A stretch of DNA of 64,000 nt from Flagellimonas marinaquae (lineage in GTDB: Bacteria > Bacteroidota > Bacteroidia > Flavobacteriales > Flavobacteriaceae): the NCBI RefSeq assembly GCF_023716465.1, contig NZ_CP092415.1, positions 2,457,501-2,521,500 of the forward strand, read 5' to 3'. Of the stretch, positions 26,115-35,285 are shown one piece after another; the first letter of the stretch is position 1, and the number at the start of each line of letters is the position of its first letter. Under the pieces are notes generated by a model. It worked only from the letters and a program-made list of their open reading frames with translations, had not been told where the DNA came from and did not search any database. The position numbers and the translations under genes are program-made.

Positions 26115-27074
26115 TTGCATGCAAATCATACATTTTTGGGAAATCTACTTTTTATTGTTTTAGGATTGGTTCTGCTTATAGCAGGTGGAAATTGGTTGTT
26201 AAAATCGGCGGTAGCCCTGTCCTTGCGGCTTTATATCCCTAAAATTGTTATTGGTATGACGGTGGTTTCCTTTGCCACCTCTGCCCCAGAGCTTATTGTA
26301 AGCATAAAGGCTGCTTTGGATGGGTTTCCGGACCTTTCCCTGGGCAATGTTGTGGGGTCCAATATCGCAAATCTGGGACTGGTTTTGGCCATTACCGTAA
26401 TAATGGGAAGTATAGATGTGCGTAAAAGTTTTTACACTACCGATTGGCCGGTTATGATAGTTGCTTCGTTGTTGTTTTGTGGCTTTATTTATTTTGATGG
26501 GGTTCTGGAACAATATGAAGGGATCATAATGGTATCCTTGCTATTTGTGTTCCTTGTTTACTTGCTGAGGTTTCAAAAAACAGCGGTAGTGGACGAAATG
26601 CCGGAGGACGATGTTCCTTTGCCATTGTATAAAATAGTCCTGTTTCTGGGAATAGGGGGAACTGCACTTTGGGGAGGTTCCGAGCTGCTTATTGATGGTG
26701 CAGTGGGTCTGGCATCCTCCTTTGGAGTAAGTGATCGTGTAATTGGGATAACCATAGTGTCCGTAGGAACCAGTATTCCGGAGTTGGCAGCATCGGTAAT
26801 CGCGGTGATCAAACAGGAAAAAGCGATTTCTTTAGGGAATTTGATCGGGTCCAATATTTTTAATCTGCTCGCAGTATTGGGAATAACTTCGATAATTACC
26901 CCGATAACCGTAATGGACGAGGGGTTGTTGTCCAGCGATATCTTTTGGATGCTTGGGATATCTTTTCTTATTTTTCCATTGGTGTTTTTTCCAAAAGGAT
27001 TACGGTTGGGCTGGAGAGATGGTTTAATTCTTTTAACCTTCTATGTGGTATTTATATATATGACCATAAAATAA
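26115..27074 (+). CDS. Calcium/sodium antiporter, CaCA family (YrbG-like)
   Basis: 319 residues, inner-membrane protein with about ten helices. The two inverted alpha-repeats of the family are clear: TVVSFATSAPELIVSI with GNVVGSNIANLG in the first half, and TIVSVGTSIPELAASV with GNLIGSNIFNLL in the second. The start is a TTG at 26115; no ATG in this frame lies before the first helix, and a TTG at 26136 is an alternative. It is divergent from blaI and shares the palindromes with it. Confidence 0.93.
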   Translation: MHANHTFLGNLLFIVLGLVLLIAGGNWLLKSAVALSLRLYIPKIVIGMTVVSFATSAPELIVSIKAALDGFPDLSLGNVVGSNIANLGLVLAITVIMGSIDVRKSFYTTDWPVMIVASLLFCGFIYFDGVLEQYEGIIMVSLLFVFLVYLLRFQKTAVVDEMPEDDVPLPLYKIVLFLGIGGTALWGGSELLIDGAVGLASSFGVSDRVIGITIVSVGTSIPELAASVIAVIKQEKAISLGNLIGSNIFNLLAVLGITSIITPITVMDEGLLSSDIFWMLGISFLIFPLVFFPKGLRLGWRDGLILLTFYVVFIYMTIK

Positions 27075-27101
27075 AAACCGCCCCAAATCTGGGACGGTTT
27101 T
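27074..27101. terminator. Bidirectional terminator between antiporter and glutamine synthetase
   Basis: AAAACCG.CCC / GGG.CGGTTTT with a short loop; A-rich on the left and T-rich on the right, so it works in both directions for two converging genes. Confidence 0.85.
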
Positions 27102-27134
27102 CATATATAATCAACAACTAATTAATATGTGTAC

Positions 27135-28145
27135 TTATATATCCGCGGATTTAACCGTTTTAATAATTCTGGCAGCTACCTTATAAGGGTCGGCATTGGA
27201 AGCAGGTCTTCTGTCTTCCAACCATCCTTTCCAGCCCTTTTCCACGGTCATAATCGGAATCCTGATAGAGGCACCTCTATCGGAAACACCGTAACTAAAG
27301 TCCTTAATGGAAGCTGTTTCGTGCTGTCCGGTCAATCTTTCATCGTTAAATTCACCATAAACGGCAATATGCTCTTTGGTAACCGGGCGGAAAGCTTCAC
27401 ATACTTTTTCATATGTTTCTTTAGATCCACAGGTCCTCAACAACGTATTGGAGAAGTTGGCGTGCATACCGGAACCGTTCCAATCCCCTTTGATCGGTTT
27501 TGGGTGGTACTCAATATAGTATCCGTAACTTTCTGTCAATCTCTGTAATAGGTAACGTGCGACCCAAATCTCGTCTCCGGCCTTTTTGGCGCCTTTGGCG
27601 AACAATTGGAACTCCCACTGCCCGGCAGCAACCTCTTGGTTAATACCTTCGAACTGAAGACCAGCATCCAAACAAAGGTCGGCGTGTTCCTCAACAAGAT
27701 CCCTGCCCCAAGTATTTTTACCACCTACGGAACAATAGTATAATCCTTGTGGACCCGGATAACCGCCAACGGGGAAGCCTAACGGCAGCTGGGTGGCCGT
27801 ATCCATTATAAAGTACTCTTGTTCAAAACCAAACCAGAAATCGTGATCGGCATCGTCTATGGTCGCCCTCGAATTACTGGCATGAGGCGTTCCATCCGGA
27901 TTTAAAACCTCTGTCATTACCAAAAAACCATTTCTTCTGGCTGGATCTGGATAAATGGCAACGGGTTTCAATAAACAGTCGGAATTACCACCTTCTGCCT
28001 GTTTTGTGGATGAACCGTCAAAAGACCACATGGGGCAATCTTCTAGTTTGCCGCTGAAGTTTTCTTCTATTCTGGTCTTACTTCTGATGTTGGCTGTTGG
28101 GTCATATCCATCCAACCATAGATACTCTAATTTAGATTTGCTCAT
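27135..28145 (-). CDS. Glutamine synthetase, type II (eukaryote-like)
   Basis: 336 residues, the short GSII length. It makes glutamine from glutamate, ammonia and ATP in the cytoplasm. The beta-grasp segment (EYLWLDGYDPTANIRSKTR, CPMWSFDGSST) and catalytic motifs (FGFEQEYF, GINQEVAAGQWEFQ, GSGMHANFS, DERLTGQHETA, DRGASIRIP) are intact. It is divergent from a type III enzyme, with 211 bp between the starts. Minus-strand TATTTTTG near 28185 is a possible -7 element. Confidence 0.95.
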   Translation of the reverse strand: MSKSKLEYLWLDGYDPTANIRSKTRIEENFSGKLEDCPMWSFDGSSTKQAEGGNSDCLLKPVAIYPDPARRNGFLVMTEVLNPDGTPHASNSRATIDDADHDFWFGFEQEYFIMDTATQLPLGFPVGGYPGPQGLYYCSVGGKNTWGRDLVEEHADLCLDAGLQFEGINQEVAAGQWEFQLFAKGAKKAGDEIWVARYLLQRLTESYGYYIEYHPKPIKGDWNGSGMHANFSNTLLRTCGSKETYEKVCEAFRPVTKEHIAVYGEFNDERLTGQHETASIKDFSYGVSDRGASIRIPIMTVEKGWKGWLEDRRPASNADPYKVAARIIKTVKSADI

Positions 28146-28356
28146 AATTCCGGTAGTTAATCGTTTTATATTTTATGATTCACAAAAATAATTGTTTCGA
28201 TGGAATATCTGTATTTTGAGGGGGTAAAATCACAAATTTTCGTTTAATGTTTAAAATACCCCTTTTAAAGGTGGGGTCAAATATCAAAAAAGTAATTTTT
28301 TGATTATTAATTATTAAATTCTTAATTGTAGATTTGAAAATTAAAAATACTTCAAT

Positions 28357-30543
28357 ATGCCGCAAACAAGATTTCAAGCACTGACCGAAAGCCGCAATCG
28401 AACATATACCAATATCAACGAAACGGGCAAAAGGTCCGAACTCTTTGGGAAAAATGTTTTCAATGAAGAGAAAATGCTTCAGTTTTTAACTGCAGAAGCA
28501 TTGGATAACGTAAAATCGGCAATATTTCAAGGAACCAAAATCGATCGTAAAATCGCCAATCAGGTAGCAGAGGGGATGAAAGCGTGGGCATTATCGGTCG
28601 GAGCGACCCATTATACCCATTGGTTTCAACCGCTCACAGGTTCTACAGCTGAAAAACAGGATGCATTTTTTGATCTGCTTCCAGATGGTAGGGCCATGGA
28701 GAAGTTTGGAGGGGCCCAGTTGGTGCAGCAAGAACCGGATGCATCCAGTTTTCCCAGTGGCGGTATCCGAAATACGTTCGAAGCCCGAGGATATACGGCT
28801 TGGGACCCAACATCTCCTGCATTTATTTATAAGACCACTCTTTGTATACCTACCATATTCGTGGCGTATACCGGCGAGGCGTTGGATAATAAAGCGCCAT
28901 TGCTGCGGGCGTTGAGCGCTGTGGATGAAGCGGCGACCTCCGTAGCACAGTATTTTGATAAAAATGTTAGAAAAGTACATGCTACCTTGGGTTGGGAACA
29001 AGAGTATTTTTTAATCGATAAATCTTTGGCCAAATCCCGGATAGACCTTTCGGTTACCGGACGAACTTTAGTGGGGAGTTTTTCTGCCAAAGGACAACAG
29101 TTGGACGATCATTATTTTGGGGTGATTCCTGCCCGGGCTTTGGCATTTATGAGCGAACTCGAAAAAGAATGCACCAAATTGGGAATCCCCGTCAAAACCC
29201 GTCATAATGAGGTGGCGCCGAACCAATTTGAATTGGCCTCGGTTTTTGAAGAAGCCAATCTCTCCGTAGACCATAATCTATTACTAATGGATGTTATGGA
29301 GGAAATTGCCGATAAATTCAATTTCACAGTGCTCTTCCACGAAAAACCATTTGCGGGAATAAATGGGTCCGGAAAACACAACAACTGGTCCTTGGCCACC
29401 GATACGGGAGTAAACCTGTTGAGTCCTGGAACCACACCAATGAAAAACCTTCAATTCCTTACATTTTTTGTAAACACCATAAAGGCGGTGGATGCCTATG
29501 AGGAATTGTTGAGGTCTTCCATTGCATCTGCGAGCAATGATCATAGGTTGGGGGCTAACGAAGCGCCTCCACCAATAATTTCCATATTTATAGGTAAACA
29601 GTTGAGCGATGTGCTCGACGAACTCGAAGGGGTTTCCAAGGGAAAGCTGTCTCCTAAAGAAAAAACCGAGCTCAAACTTAATGTGGTAGGTAAAATACCA
29701 GAGATACTGCTGGACAATACGGATAGGAACCGAACTTCTCCGTTTGCCTTTACTGGGAACAAATTTGAAATGAGGGGGGTTGGGGCCAAAACCAACTGTG
29801 CCAAGCCCATGACCTTGCTCAACACTATTGTGGCCAAGCAACTTACAGATTTTAAAAAGGAGGTCGATACCCTGATCGACAAGAAAAACCTGAAAAAGGA
29901 CGAGGCGGTCTTTAACGTATTGCGAGAATATATCAAAACCTCCAAGCGTATCCGTTTCGAAGGAGATGGATATGGACTGGAGTGGCAAGAAGAGGCGCGC
30001 AGGCGCAAATTGAGCATCAACAAAAATACTCCCGAAGCACTACAGGTAATTACTTCCAAAGAAAGTATTTCGCTGTTCAAACAGATGAAAGTACTGAGCG
30101 AAGTGGAGCTTAAAGCACATAAGGAAGTAGAGTTGGGTGCCTATATTTTCCATATCCAGATAGAGGGAAGGGTATTGGGAGAAATGGTGTACAACCATAT
30201 TATTCCTGCAGCCGTAAAATACCAAAATGTGTTGTTAAAGAACATTCGAGGGTTAAAAGAAGTATATGGGGCGGCACACAAAAAAGTCGCAGAAAGCCAA
30301 TTGAATATTTTGGAACAGGTCGGAGAACACATCCTTAGTATAAAAAAACTTACCGACGAGATGGCAGATGCACGCAAACGTGCCAATGGCATGTCCATGG
30401 TGGATAGAAAGGCCAAGGCGTATTGCGATAATGTGAGGCCATATTTTGAAAAGATCCGGGAGCATTCCGATAAATTGGAAAAATTGATTGCCGACGAGTT
30501 TTGGCCTTTGACCAAGTATCGGGAAATATTGTTCTCCAAGTAG
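28357..30543 (+). CDS. glnN: Glutamine synthetase, type III
   Basis: 728 residues, standard for GSIII dodecamers of Bacteroidota. Motifs: TRHNEVAPNQFELA, HEKPFAGINGSGKHNNWSL, RLGANEAPPPIISIFIG and a type III C-terminal helical extension. A TAGATTTG at 28329-28336 may be the -7 of its promoter. It provides a second route of ammonia assimilation beside the type II enzyme on the opposite strand. Confidence 0.97.
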   Translation: MPQTRFQALTESRNRTYTNINETGKRSELFGKNVFNEEKMLQFLTAEALDNVKSAIFQGTKIDRKIANQVAEGMKAWALSVGATHYTHWFQPLTGSTAEKQDAFFDLLPDGRAMEKFGGAQLVQQEPDASSFPSGGIRNTFEARGYTAWDPTSPAFIYKTTLCIPTIFVAYTGEALDNKAPLLRALSAVDEAATSVAQYFDKNVRKVHATLGWEQEYFLIDKSLAKSRIDLSVTGRTLVGSFSAKGQQLDDHYFGVIPARALAFMSELEKECTKLGIPVKTRHNEVAPNQFELASVFEEANLSVDHNLLLMDVMEEIADKFNFTVLFHEKPFAGINGSGKHNNWSLATDTGVNLLSPGTTPMKNLQFLTFFVNTIKAVDAYEELLRSSIASASNDHRLGANEAPPPIISIFIGKQLSDVLDELEGVSKGKLSPKEKTELKLNVVGKIPEILLDNTDRNRTSPFAFTGNKFEMRGVGAKTNCAKPMTLLNTIVAKQLTDFKKEVDTLIDKKNLKKDEAVFNVLREYIKTSKRIRFEGDGYGLEWQEEARRRKLSINKNTPEALQVITSKESISLFKQMKVLSEVELKAHKEVELGAYIFHIQIEGRVLGEMVYNHIIPAAVKYQNVLLKNIRGLKEVYGAAHKKVAESQLNILEQVGEHILSIKKLTDEMADARKRANGMSMVDRKAKAYCDNVRPYFEKIREHSDKLEKLIADEFWPLTKYREILFSK

Positions 30544-30564
30544 TTTGGTGCCAAAGAGGAAAAG

Positions 30565-30607
30565 ACGGAAAGCATGTCAATAGTTTGATGGCTTTCCGTT
30601 ATTTTTG
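30565..30607 (+). terminator. Terminator of the type III glutamine synthetase gene
   Basis: ACGGAAAGC / GCTTTCCGT stem with a partly paired interior, followed by TATTTTT. The T-run also reads TATTTTTG (30600-30607), 15 bp before the next start codon, so it might double as a -7 element for purM, although no -33 TTG stands at the right distance. Confidence 0.8.
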
Positions 30608-30621
30608 CGCAAAGTATTCAT

Positions 30622-31800
30622 ATGTCATCCGATACCAGTAAAAGATATGCACAACGAGGAGTTTCTGCCTCCAAAGAAGACGTGCACAACGCCATCAAAA
30701 ATATAGACAAAGGACTTTTTCCCAAGGCATTTTGTAAAATAGTGCCCGATTATCTCACCGGGAGCCACGAACATTGTTTGGTAATGCATGCCGACGGTGC
30801 TGGGACAAAATCCTCTTTGGCATATATGTACTGGAAAGAAACTGGGGATATTTCGGTGTGGAAAGGTATAGCCCAAGACGCCCTAATTATGAACGTGGAC
30901 GATCTTATTTGTGTAGGCGCTACCGATAATATAATGCTGTCATCCACCATTGGGCGAAACAAGAACTTGATTCCTGGCGAGGTGATTTCTGCCATCATCA
31001 ATGGTACGGAGGAGCTTATTTTAGATTTGGGCAAACACGGGATTACCATACGTTCCACCGGAGGTGAGACCGCGGATGTCGGTGACCTGGTTCGTACCAT
31101 TATCGTAGACTCCACGGTAACGGCTCGTATGGAACGTAAAAACGTTATAGACAATGCCAATATAAAGGCGGGGGATGTGATTGTCGGTTTGGCATCGTTC
31201 GGAAAAGCGTCTTACGAAACCGAGTACAATGGGGGAATGGGCAGTAACGGGCTGACATCGGCCAGGCATGATGTGTTCTCTAAGTATCTTGCGGATAAAT
31301 ACCCTGAAAGTTTTGATGCTTCAGTGCCTGAAGAATTGGTGTATTCCGGGAATACAGGTTTAACGGACGCTGTATCCGATTCACCGCTTGATGCTGGTAA
31401 ATTGGTTTTGTCGCCAACCAGAACCTATGCACCGATCATTAAAAAAATATTGGACAAATACACCTCACAACAAATTCATGGTATGGTGCATTGTAGTGGA
31501 GGTGCTCAGACCAAAATTCTTCATTTTGTGGAGAATCTCCATATAGTAAAGGATAATATGTTTTCCATTCCACCTTTGTTTAAATTGATCCAGGAACAAT
31601 CCGGAACCGATTGGAAAGAAATGTACCAGGTTTTTAACTGTGGACATCGAATGGAGTTGTATGTGGATGAAGGAGTGGCGGAAGATATTGTGTCCATTTC
31701 CAATAGTTTTGATGTGGATGCTCAGATAATTGGGCGCGTGGAAGCATCCGACACTAAAAAATTGACCATTCGGAGTCCCTACGGGAAGTTTGAATATTAG
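30622..31800 (+). CDS. purM: Phosphoribosylformylglycinamidine cyclo-ligase (AIR synthase)
   Basis: 392 residues. It closes the imidazole ring in purine synthesis (FGAM to AIR, with ATP). The N-terminal ATP-binding region shows MHADGAGTKSSLAYMYW, the central part RSTGGETADVGDLVRT and the C-terminal half the ATP-grasp-like AIRS_C fold. It is longer than the 345-residue E. coli enzyme, as usual in this phylum. It appears to be transcribed alone. Confidence 0.9.
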   Translation: MSSDTSKRYAQRGVSASKEDVHNAIKNIDKGLFPKAFCKIVPDYLTGSHEHCLVMHADGAGTKSSLAYMYWKETGDISVWKGIAQDALIMNVDDLICVGATDNIMLSSTIGRNKNLIPGEVISAIINGTEELILDLGKHGITIRSTGGETADVGDLVRTIIVDSTVTARMERKNVIDNANIKAGDVIVGLASFGKASYETEYNGGMGSNGLTSARHDVFSKYLADKYPESFDASVPEELVYSGNTGLTDAVSDSPLDAGKLVLSPTRTYAPIIKKILDKYTSQQIHGMVHCSGGAQTKILHFVENLHIVKDNMFSIPPLFKLIQEQSGTDWKEMYQVFNCGHRMELYVDEGVAEDIVSISNSFDVDAQIIGRVEASDTKKLTIRSPYGKFEY

Positions 31801-31847
31801 CATACGATTTGCTCGGAAATAGCGTTTGAGTATATAAACCTCACGCT

Positions 31848-32288
31848 ATGGAAAGAAAAGAGTTTTTGAAAAGTTTGGGAGCGGGTGCTGCTTTTGCCCT
31901 AACCTTCCCATGTCTGCACGGTTGCTCCAGTGATGAAGTGGACGGTAATTTGGTAGAAGAACCTACCGGAGTCGATTTTATTATCGACCTTAATTCTGCC
32001 GAAGCAGCCAATCTCTCCGAGAATGGCGGGTTTATTTTAAAGAATTTGGTCGTAGTTGCTAGGAACTTGCAAGGAGAATATGTGGCGGCCAGCCAAGTTT
32101 GCAGTCATCAATCCTATGATCAAGTGCGGTTTGTGGATCAAAATGGAGGAATTTTCTATTGCGATGTGCATGGTTCCCGTTTTGATCAGGATGGGACACC
32201 TCTGAACCAAGTGGATAATACGGCGGCAAAGGCGCTCAAGGTCTATAATACCGAACTCGACGGCACTGCGCTTAGGGTGTTCGAATAG
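31848..32288 (+). CDS. Rieske-type [2Fe-2S] lipoprotein
   Basis: 146 residues. The N-terminus (ERKEFLKSLGAGAAFALT, then a Cys in LHGCSS) looks like a lipoprotein or Tat-like signal without the twin Arg. A Rieske cluster site follows: CSH and YCDVH, in C-x-H-x17-C-x-x-H spacing. It should carry electrons outside the inner membrane. It is 20 bp upstream of a thioredoxin gene and starts a five-gene run with apbE, which suggests a shared extracytoplasmic redox process. Confidence 0.85.
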   Translation: MERKEFLKSLGAGAAFALTFPCLHGCSSDEVDGNLVEEPTGVDFIIDLNSAEAANLSENGGFILKNLVVVARNLQGEYVAASQVCSHQSYDQVRFVDQNGGIFYCDVHGSRFDQDGTPLNQVDNTAAKALKVYNTELDGTALRVFE

Positions 32289-32307
32289 TTTTTGAAACCC
32301 AAATTTT

Positions 32308-32745
32308 ATGAAGAATATAATCTACATTTTGCTCTTTGTCTGGGGAGGCATGCTCCATGCGCAACAATGGCACGAAAACTACGATGAAGCCCTGGCCCAA
32401 GCCGCGGGTGAGGACAAGCCCATTATTTTGGTGTTTTCTGGATCGGATTGGTGCGCACCCTGTATCAGGCTGAAGAAACATATTTTTGATAGCGATACAT
32501 TTAAGACGTTTGCTGCCGAACATTATGTGTTATATAATGCCGATTTTCCCAGAAAAAAGAAAAATCAACTGCCGCAAGATAAACTCAACCGGAACAAATC
32601 CTTGGCCGAAAATTATAACCCAAAGGGTTATTTTCCCTTGGTCGTGGTTTTGGATAAAAATGAAAATGTTTTGGGCACCACAGGCTTTGTGGCCCGCACC
32701 AAACCCGAAAAATATATTAAGACGATCAACAAGTTCCTAAAATGA
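32308..32745 (+). CDS. Periplasmic thioredoxin-family protein
   Basis: 145 residues with a signal peptide (ends near MLHAQ), thioredoxin fold and redox pair WCAPC (Cys49, Cys52). A GYFPLVVVLD segment holds the cis-Pro. Its last four bases overlap the start of apbE (ATGA). A thioredoxin beside ApbE, DUF4266 and DUF3570 is a recurring arrangement I recall from other bacteria. It may keep Cys residues of the DUF4266 tail reduced; inference. Confidence 0.88.
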   Translation: MKNIIYILLFVWGGMLHAQQWHENYDEALAQAAGEDKPIILVFSGSDWCAPCIRLKKHIFDSDTFKTFAAEHYVLYNADFPRKKKNQLPQDKLNRNKSLAENYNPKGYFPLVVVLDKNENVLGTTGFVARTKPEKYIKTINKFLK

Positions 32746-33737
32746 GAATTTTTACGGCCCTTTTTTGCATTTTCTTCTCCTTGCTTACCTATGGGCAGGC
32801 AAGGCAAAATTTGGTTACCGTAAAAAAGACCCTTAAATTGATGGGAACCCGTTTCGAGATTACCGTGGTGGCACCAAACGAGGAGATAGGCTACATCAAC
32901 ATTCATGAAGCCGTTTCGGAAATAGAGCGGATAGAGAAAATTATTTCATCATGGGACAAAGACTCCCAAACCTCTTTAATCAATAAGAATGCAGGTATAA
33001 AACCGGTAAAGGTAGGCAAGGAGTTGTTCGATATTATTGAGAGGTCCATTAAAATATCGGAACTTACGGATGGTGCCTTCGACATCACCTATGCTTCTAT
33101 GGATCATATTTGGAAATTTGATGGAACAATGGATAAAGCCCCGACCGAAGCGGAAATCAAAAAGTCGGTATCTAAGATCGGGTATAAAAAAATAGTGCTG
33201 GACGCTGAAAACAGAACCGTCTATTTGCCGGTTAAAGGTATGCGAATCGGTTTTGGCGCAATCGGTAAGGGGTACGCTGCGGACAAGGCCAAGGAACTTT
33301 TGGTCTCCAAAGATGTCAAAGGGGGTATAATCAACGCATCCGGAGATCTTACAACCTGGGGTACCAAGGTAACCGGAGAAAAATGGTTGGTGGGCATAGC
33401 CAACCCCTTGAGCAAGGACAGGGTTTTTAGTTGGTTGCCCGTTGTGGAATCGTCTGTGGCCACCTCCGGCAATTACGAAAAATACATCGTGTTGAACGGT
33501 GAAAAATACTCTCACATCATCGACCCACGAACGGGATACCCCACAAGAGGAATCAATAGCGTATCCATTTTTGCCAAACAGGCCGAATTGTGCGATGCAC
33601 TTGCAACCGCAGTGTTTATTTTGGGAAGGGACGTAGGGCTCCATATGATCAACCAGATAGATGGGGTGGAAGCCGTTGTTGTGGATGGTGAGAACAAAGT
33701 TCATAGGAGTTCCGGTATTGTGTTCGATACGAATTAG
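32742..33737 (+). CDS. apbE: FAD:protein FMN transferase
   Basis: 331 residues with a signal peptide (ends near TYGQ). ApbE attaches FMN covalently to a Ser or Thr of target proteins outside the cytoplasm. Family motifs are the MGTRFEI start, the FGAIGKGYAADKAKE segment, GIINASGDLTTWG, ATSGNYEKY and the metal-binding HIIDPRTGYP. The usual targets (NqrC, RnfG) are not in the window, so the substrate is probably a neighbour. Confidence 0.95.
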   Translation: MRIFTALFCIFFSLLTYGQARQNLVTVKKTLKLMGTRFEITVVAPNEEIGYINIHEAVSEIERIEKIISSWDKDSQTSLINKNAGIKPVKVGKELFDIIERSIKISELTDGAFDITYASMDHIWKFDGTMDKAPTEAEIKKSVSKIGYKKIVLDAENRTVYLPVKGMRIGFGAIGKGYAADKAKELLVSKDVKGGIINASGDLTTWGTKVTGEKWLVGIANPLSKDRVFSWLPVVESSVATSGNYEKYIVLNGEKYSHIIDPRTGYPTRGINSVSIFAKQAELCDALATAVFILGRDVGLHMINQIDGVEAVVVDGENKVHRSSGIVFDTN

Positions 33738-33749
33738 TACATTTGAAGT

Positions 33750-33959
33750 ATGGTTAAAACCTTAGCTTTCGTATTACTTTTGATTTTGGCAAGTTCATGC
33801 GTAACCGTTCGTGAATATGAAAAGGCATACCTGAACGATGAGGATATGCAATTAAGTGCCAGGCCCAGCGAACGTTTTGAGAATAATTTTCAAGTGTACC
33901 GAGAAGCATCTTCAGGTGCCAACGGCGGAAAAACTGGAGGTGGCTGTGGTTGTAATTGA
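33750..33959 (+). CDS. DUF4266 small lipoprotein with Cys-rich C-terminus
   Basis: 69 residues. Lipoprotein signal LILASSC, a short charged middle (REYEKAYLNDEDM, a form conserved in the family) and a glycine-rich tail ending GGGCGCN. The same tail ending is a family feature as I recall. The tail also holds SSGANGG, which resembles but does not equal the known flavinylation motif with S/T-G-A-S/T. It starts 13 bp after apbE. It may be a carrier of a metal or flavin; function unknown. Confidence 0.85.
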   Translation: MVKTLAFVLLLILASSCVTVREYEKAYLNDEDMQLSARPSERFENNFQVYREASSGANGGKTGGGCGCN

Positions 33960-33989
33960 TAACATTACTCGTTTTTTGATATAAAGCCA

Positions 33990-35285
33990 ATGTACTTCCA
34001 AGCTCAAAACCTAAAGCATTCCATTTTCCTTCTATCATTTTTGATGGTGTCCATAATGTGGTCGCAACAAAGCGATACGTCCTATAAAAAAAGAGTATTG
34101 GAAGCCAGTGAGGTGGATATTCTCTTCAGTTATTATGATCAAGATGGGCAAAATGCAGCTGTAACCGGAGGGGAAGGTACCGAGGAATTAACGGATGCAA
34201 CATCGAGTATAGTGCTTCGCATGCCCATGAACGAAGATGATATTTTGACTGTGGATGTGGGGCTTTCCGCTTACACCTCCGCATCATCGAGTAATGTAAA
34301 CCCCTTGGATGGCGGACTGCTTGTGAGCCCGTTCGATGCCTCATCGGGTGAATCCCGTAAAGATGTCCTGGTTTACATTAACCCTAGTTATCAGCATAGC
34401 TCCGAGAATCGGAATTCCATTTGGAGCGTTAATGGGTACGTATCGTCGGAATATGATTATTTTTCCATAGGATTTGGAGGCAGTTTTACCAAGTTGTTCA
34501 ATGAGAGAAATACCGAAGTGACCTTGAGTGCCAATGTGTTCTTGGACAAATGGAACTCGCAATATCCGATTGAGCTTCGTGAAGGTTTTTTTGATGATCG
34601 AATTTCTGGTAATGGAGCATACAGCCCTATTTTTTCCGAGTTTGAAGATGAAAACAGAAATTCCTATTCAATTTCCCTTGGGTTTTCCCAGATTTTGAGC
34701 CGAAAACTACAAGGAGCTTTGTTTATGGACCTGGTTTCGCAGAATGGATTGTTGAGTACCCCTTTCCAGCGTGTATATTTTTCTGATTTCGAAGATTTTT
34801 ATATCGATGACTTCCAATTGGCGGATAATGTAGAACAGCTGCCCGATAGCCGTTTTAAGATTCCTGTGGGGGGACGGTTAAATTATTATTTGAACGATTT
34901 GATCGTTTTGCGATCTTACTATCGATTCTATTGGGACAATTGGGGAATACGTTCGCATACGGCTAGTTTGGAAGTGCCGATTAAACTCACCGATAAGTTT
35001 ACTTTATATCCCACTTACCGCTACTATACCCAAACGGCAGCGGATTATTTTTATGCCAAGGAGCAAGCCCTTTCTACTTTTGTACATTATACATCGGATT
35101 ACGACCTGTCCAAATACAATGCCCATCAATATGGGGTTGGAGTGCGGTACAAGGACATTTTTACAAGTGCCCGCGTTTTTAATTTTGGTCTAAAAGCCAT
35201 TGACCTTCGGTTTGGTCAATACGAACGTAGTGATGGCTTAAATGCATTCATTATTACCTTGGGAACTACTTTTGTTGGAAATTAG
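33990..35285 (+). CDS. DUF3570 outer-membrane beta-barrel protein
   Basis: 431 residues with a signal peptide (ends near IMWSQ) and regularly alternating strands with aromatic girdles over its whole length, as expected of an outer-membrane barrel. DUF3570 is commonly coded next to DUF4266 and ApbE. A plausible job is to anchor or pass the DUF4266 lipoprotein or its electrons at the outer membrane. Its end overlaps the converging ABC gene by 20 bp. Confidence 0.82.
   Translation: MYFQAQNLKHSIFLLSFLMVSIMWSQQSDTSYKKRVLEASEVDILFSYYDQDGQNAAVTGGEGTEELTDATSSIVLRMPMNEDDILTVDVGLSAYTSASSSNVNPLDGGLLVSPFDASSGESRKDVLVYINPSYQHSSENRNSIWSVNGYVSSEYDYFSIGFGGSFTKLFNERNTEVTLSANVFLDKWNSQYPIELREGFFDDRISGNGAYSPIFSEFEDENRNSYSISLGFSQILSRKLQGALFMDLVSQNGLLSTPFQRVYFSDFEDFYIDDFQLADNVEQLPDSRFKIPVGGRLNYYLNDLIVLRSYYRFYWDNWGIRSHTASLEVPIKLTDKFTLYPTYRYYTQTAADYFYAKEQALSTFVHYTSDYDLSKYNAHQYGVGVRYKDIFTSARVFNFGLKAIDLRFGQYERSDGLNAFIITLGTTFVGN

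Noticed and set aside
28146..28356. Sigma-54 promoter between the glutamine synthetase genes
   Set aside because: No GG-N10-GC with a TGGC-type upstream element could be found.
32976..33704. 242-codon minus-strand gene opposite apbE
   Set aside because: Antisense shadow of a gene with all ApbE motifs.
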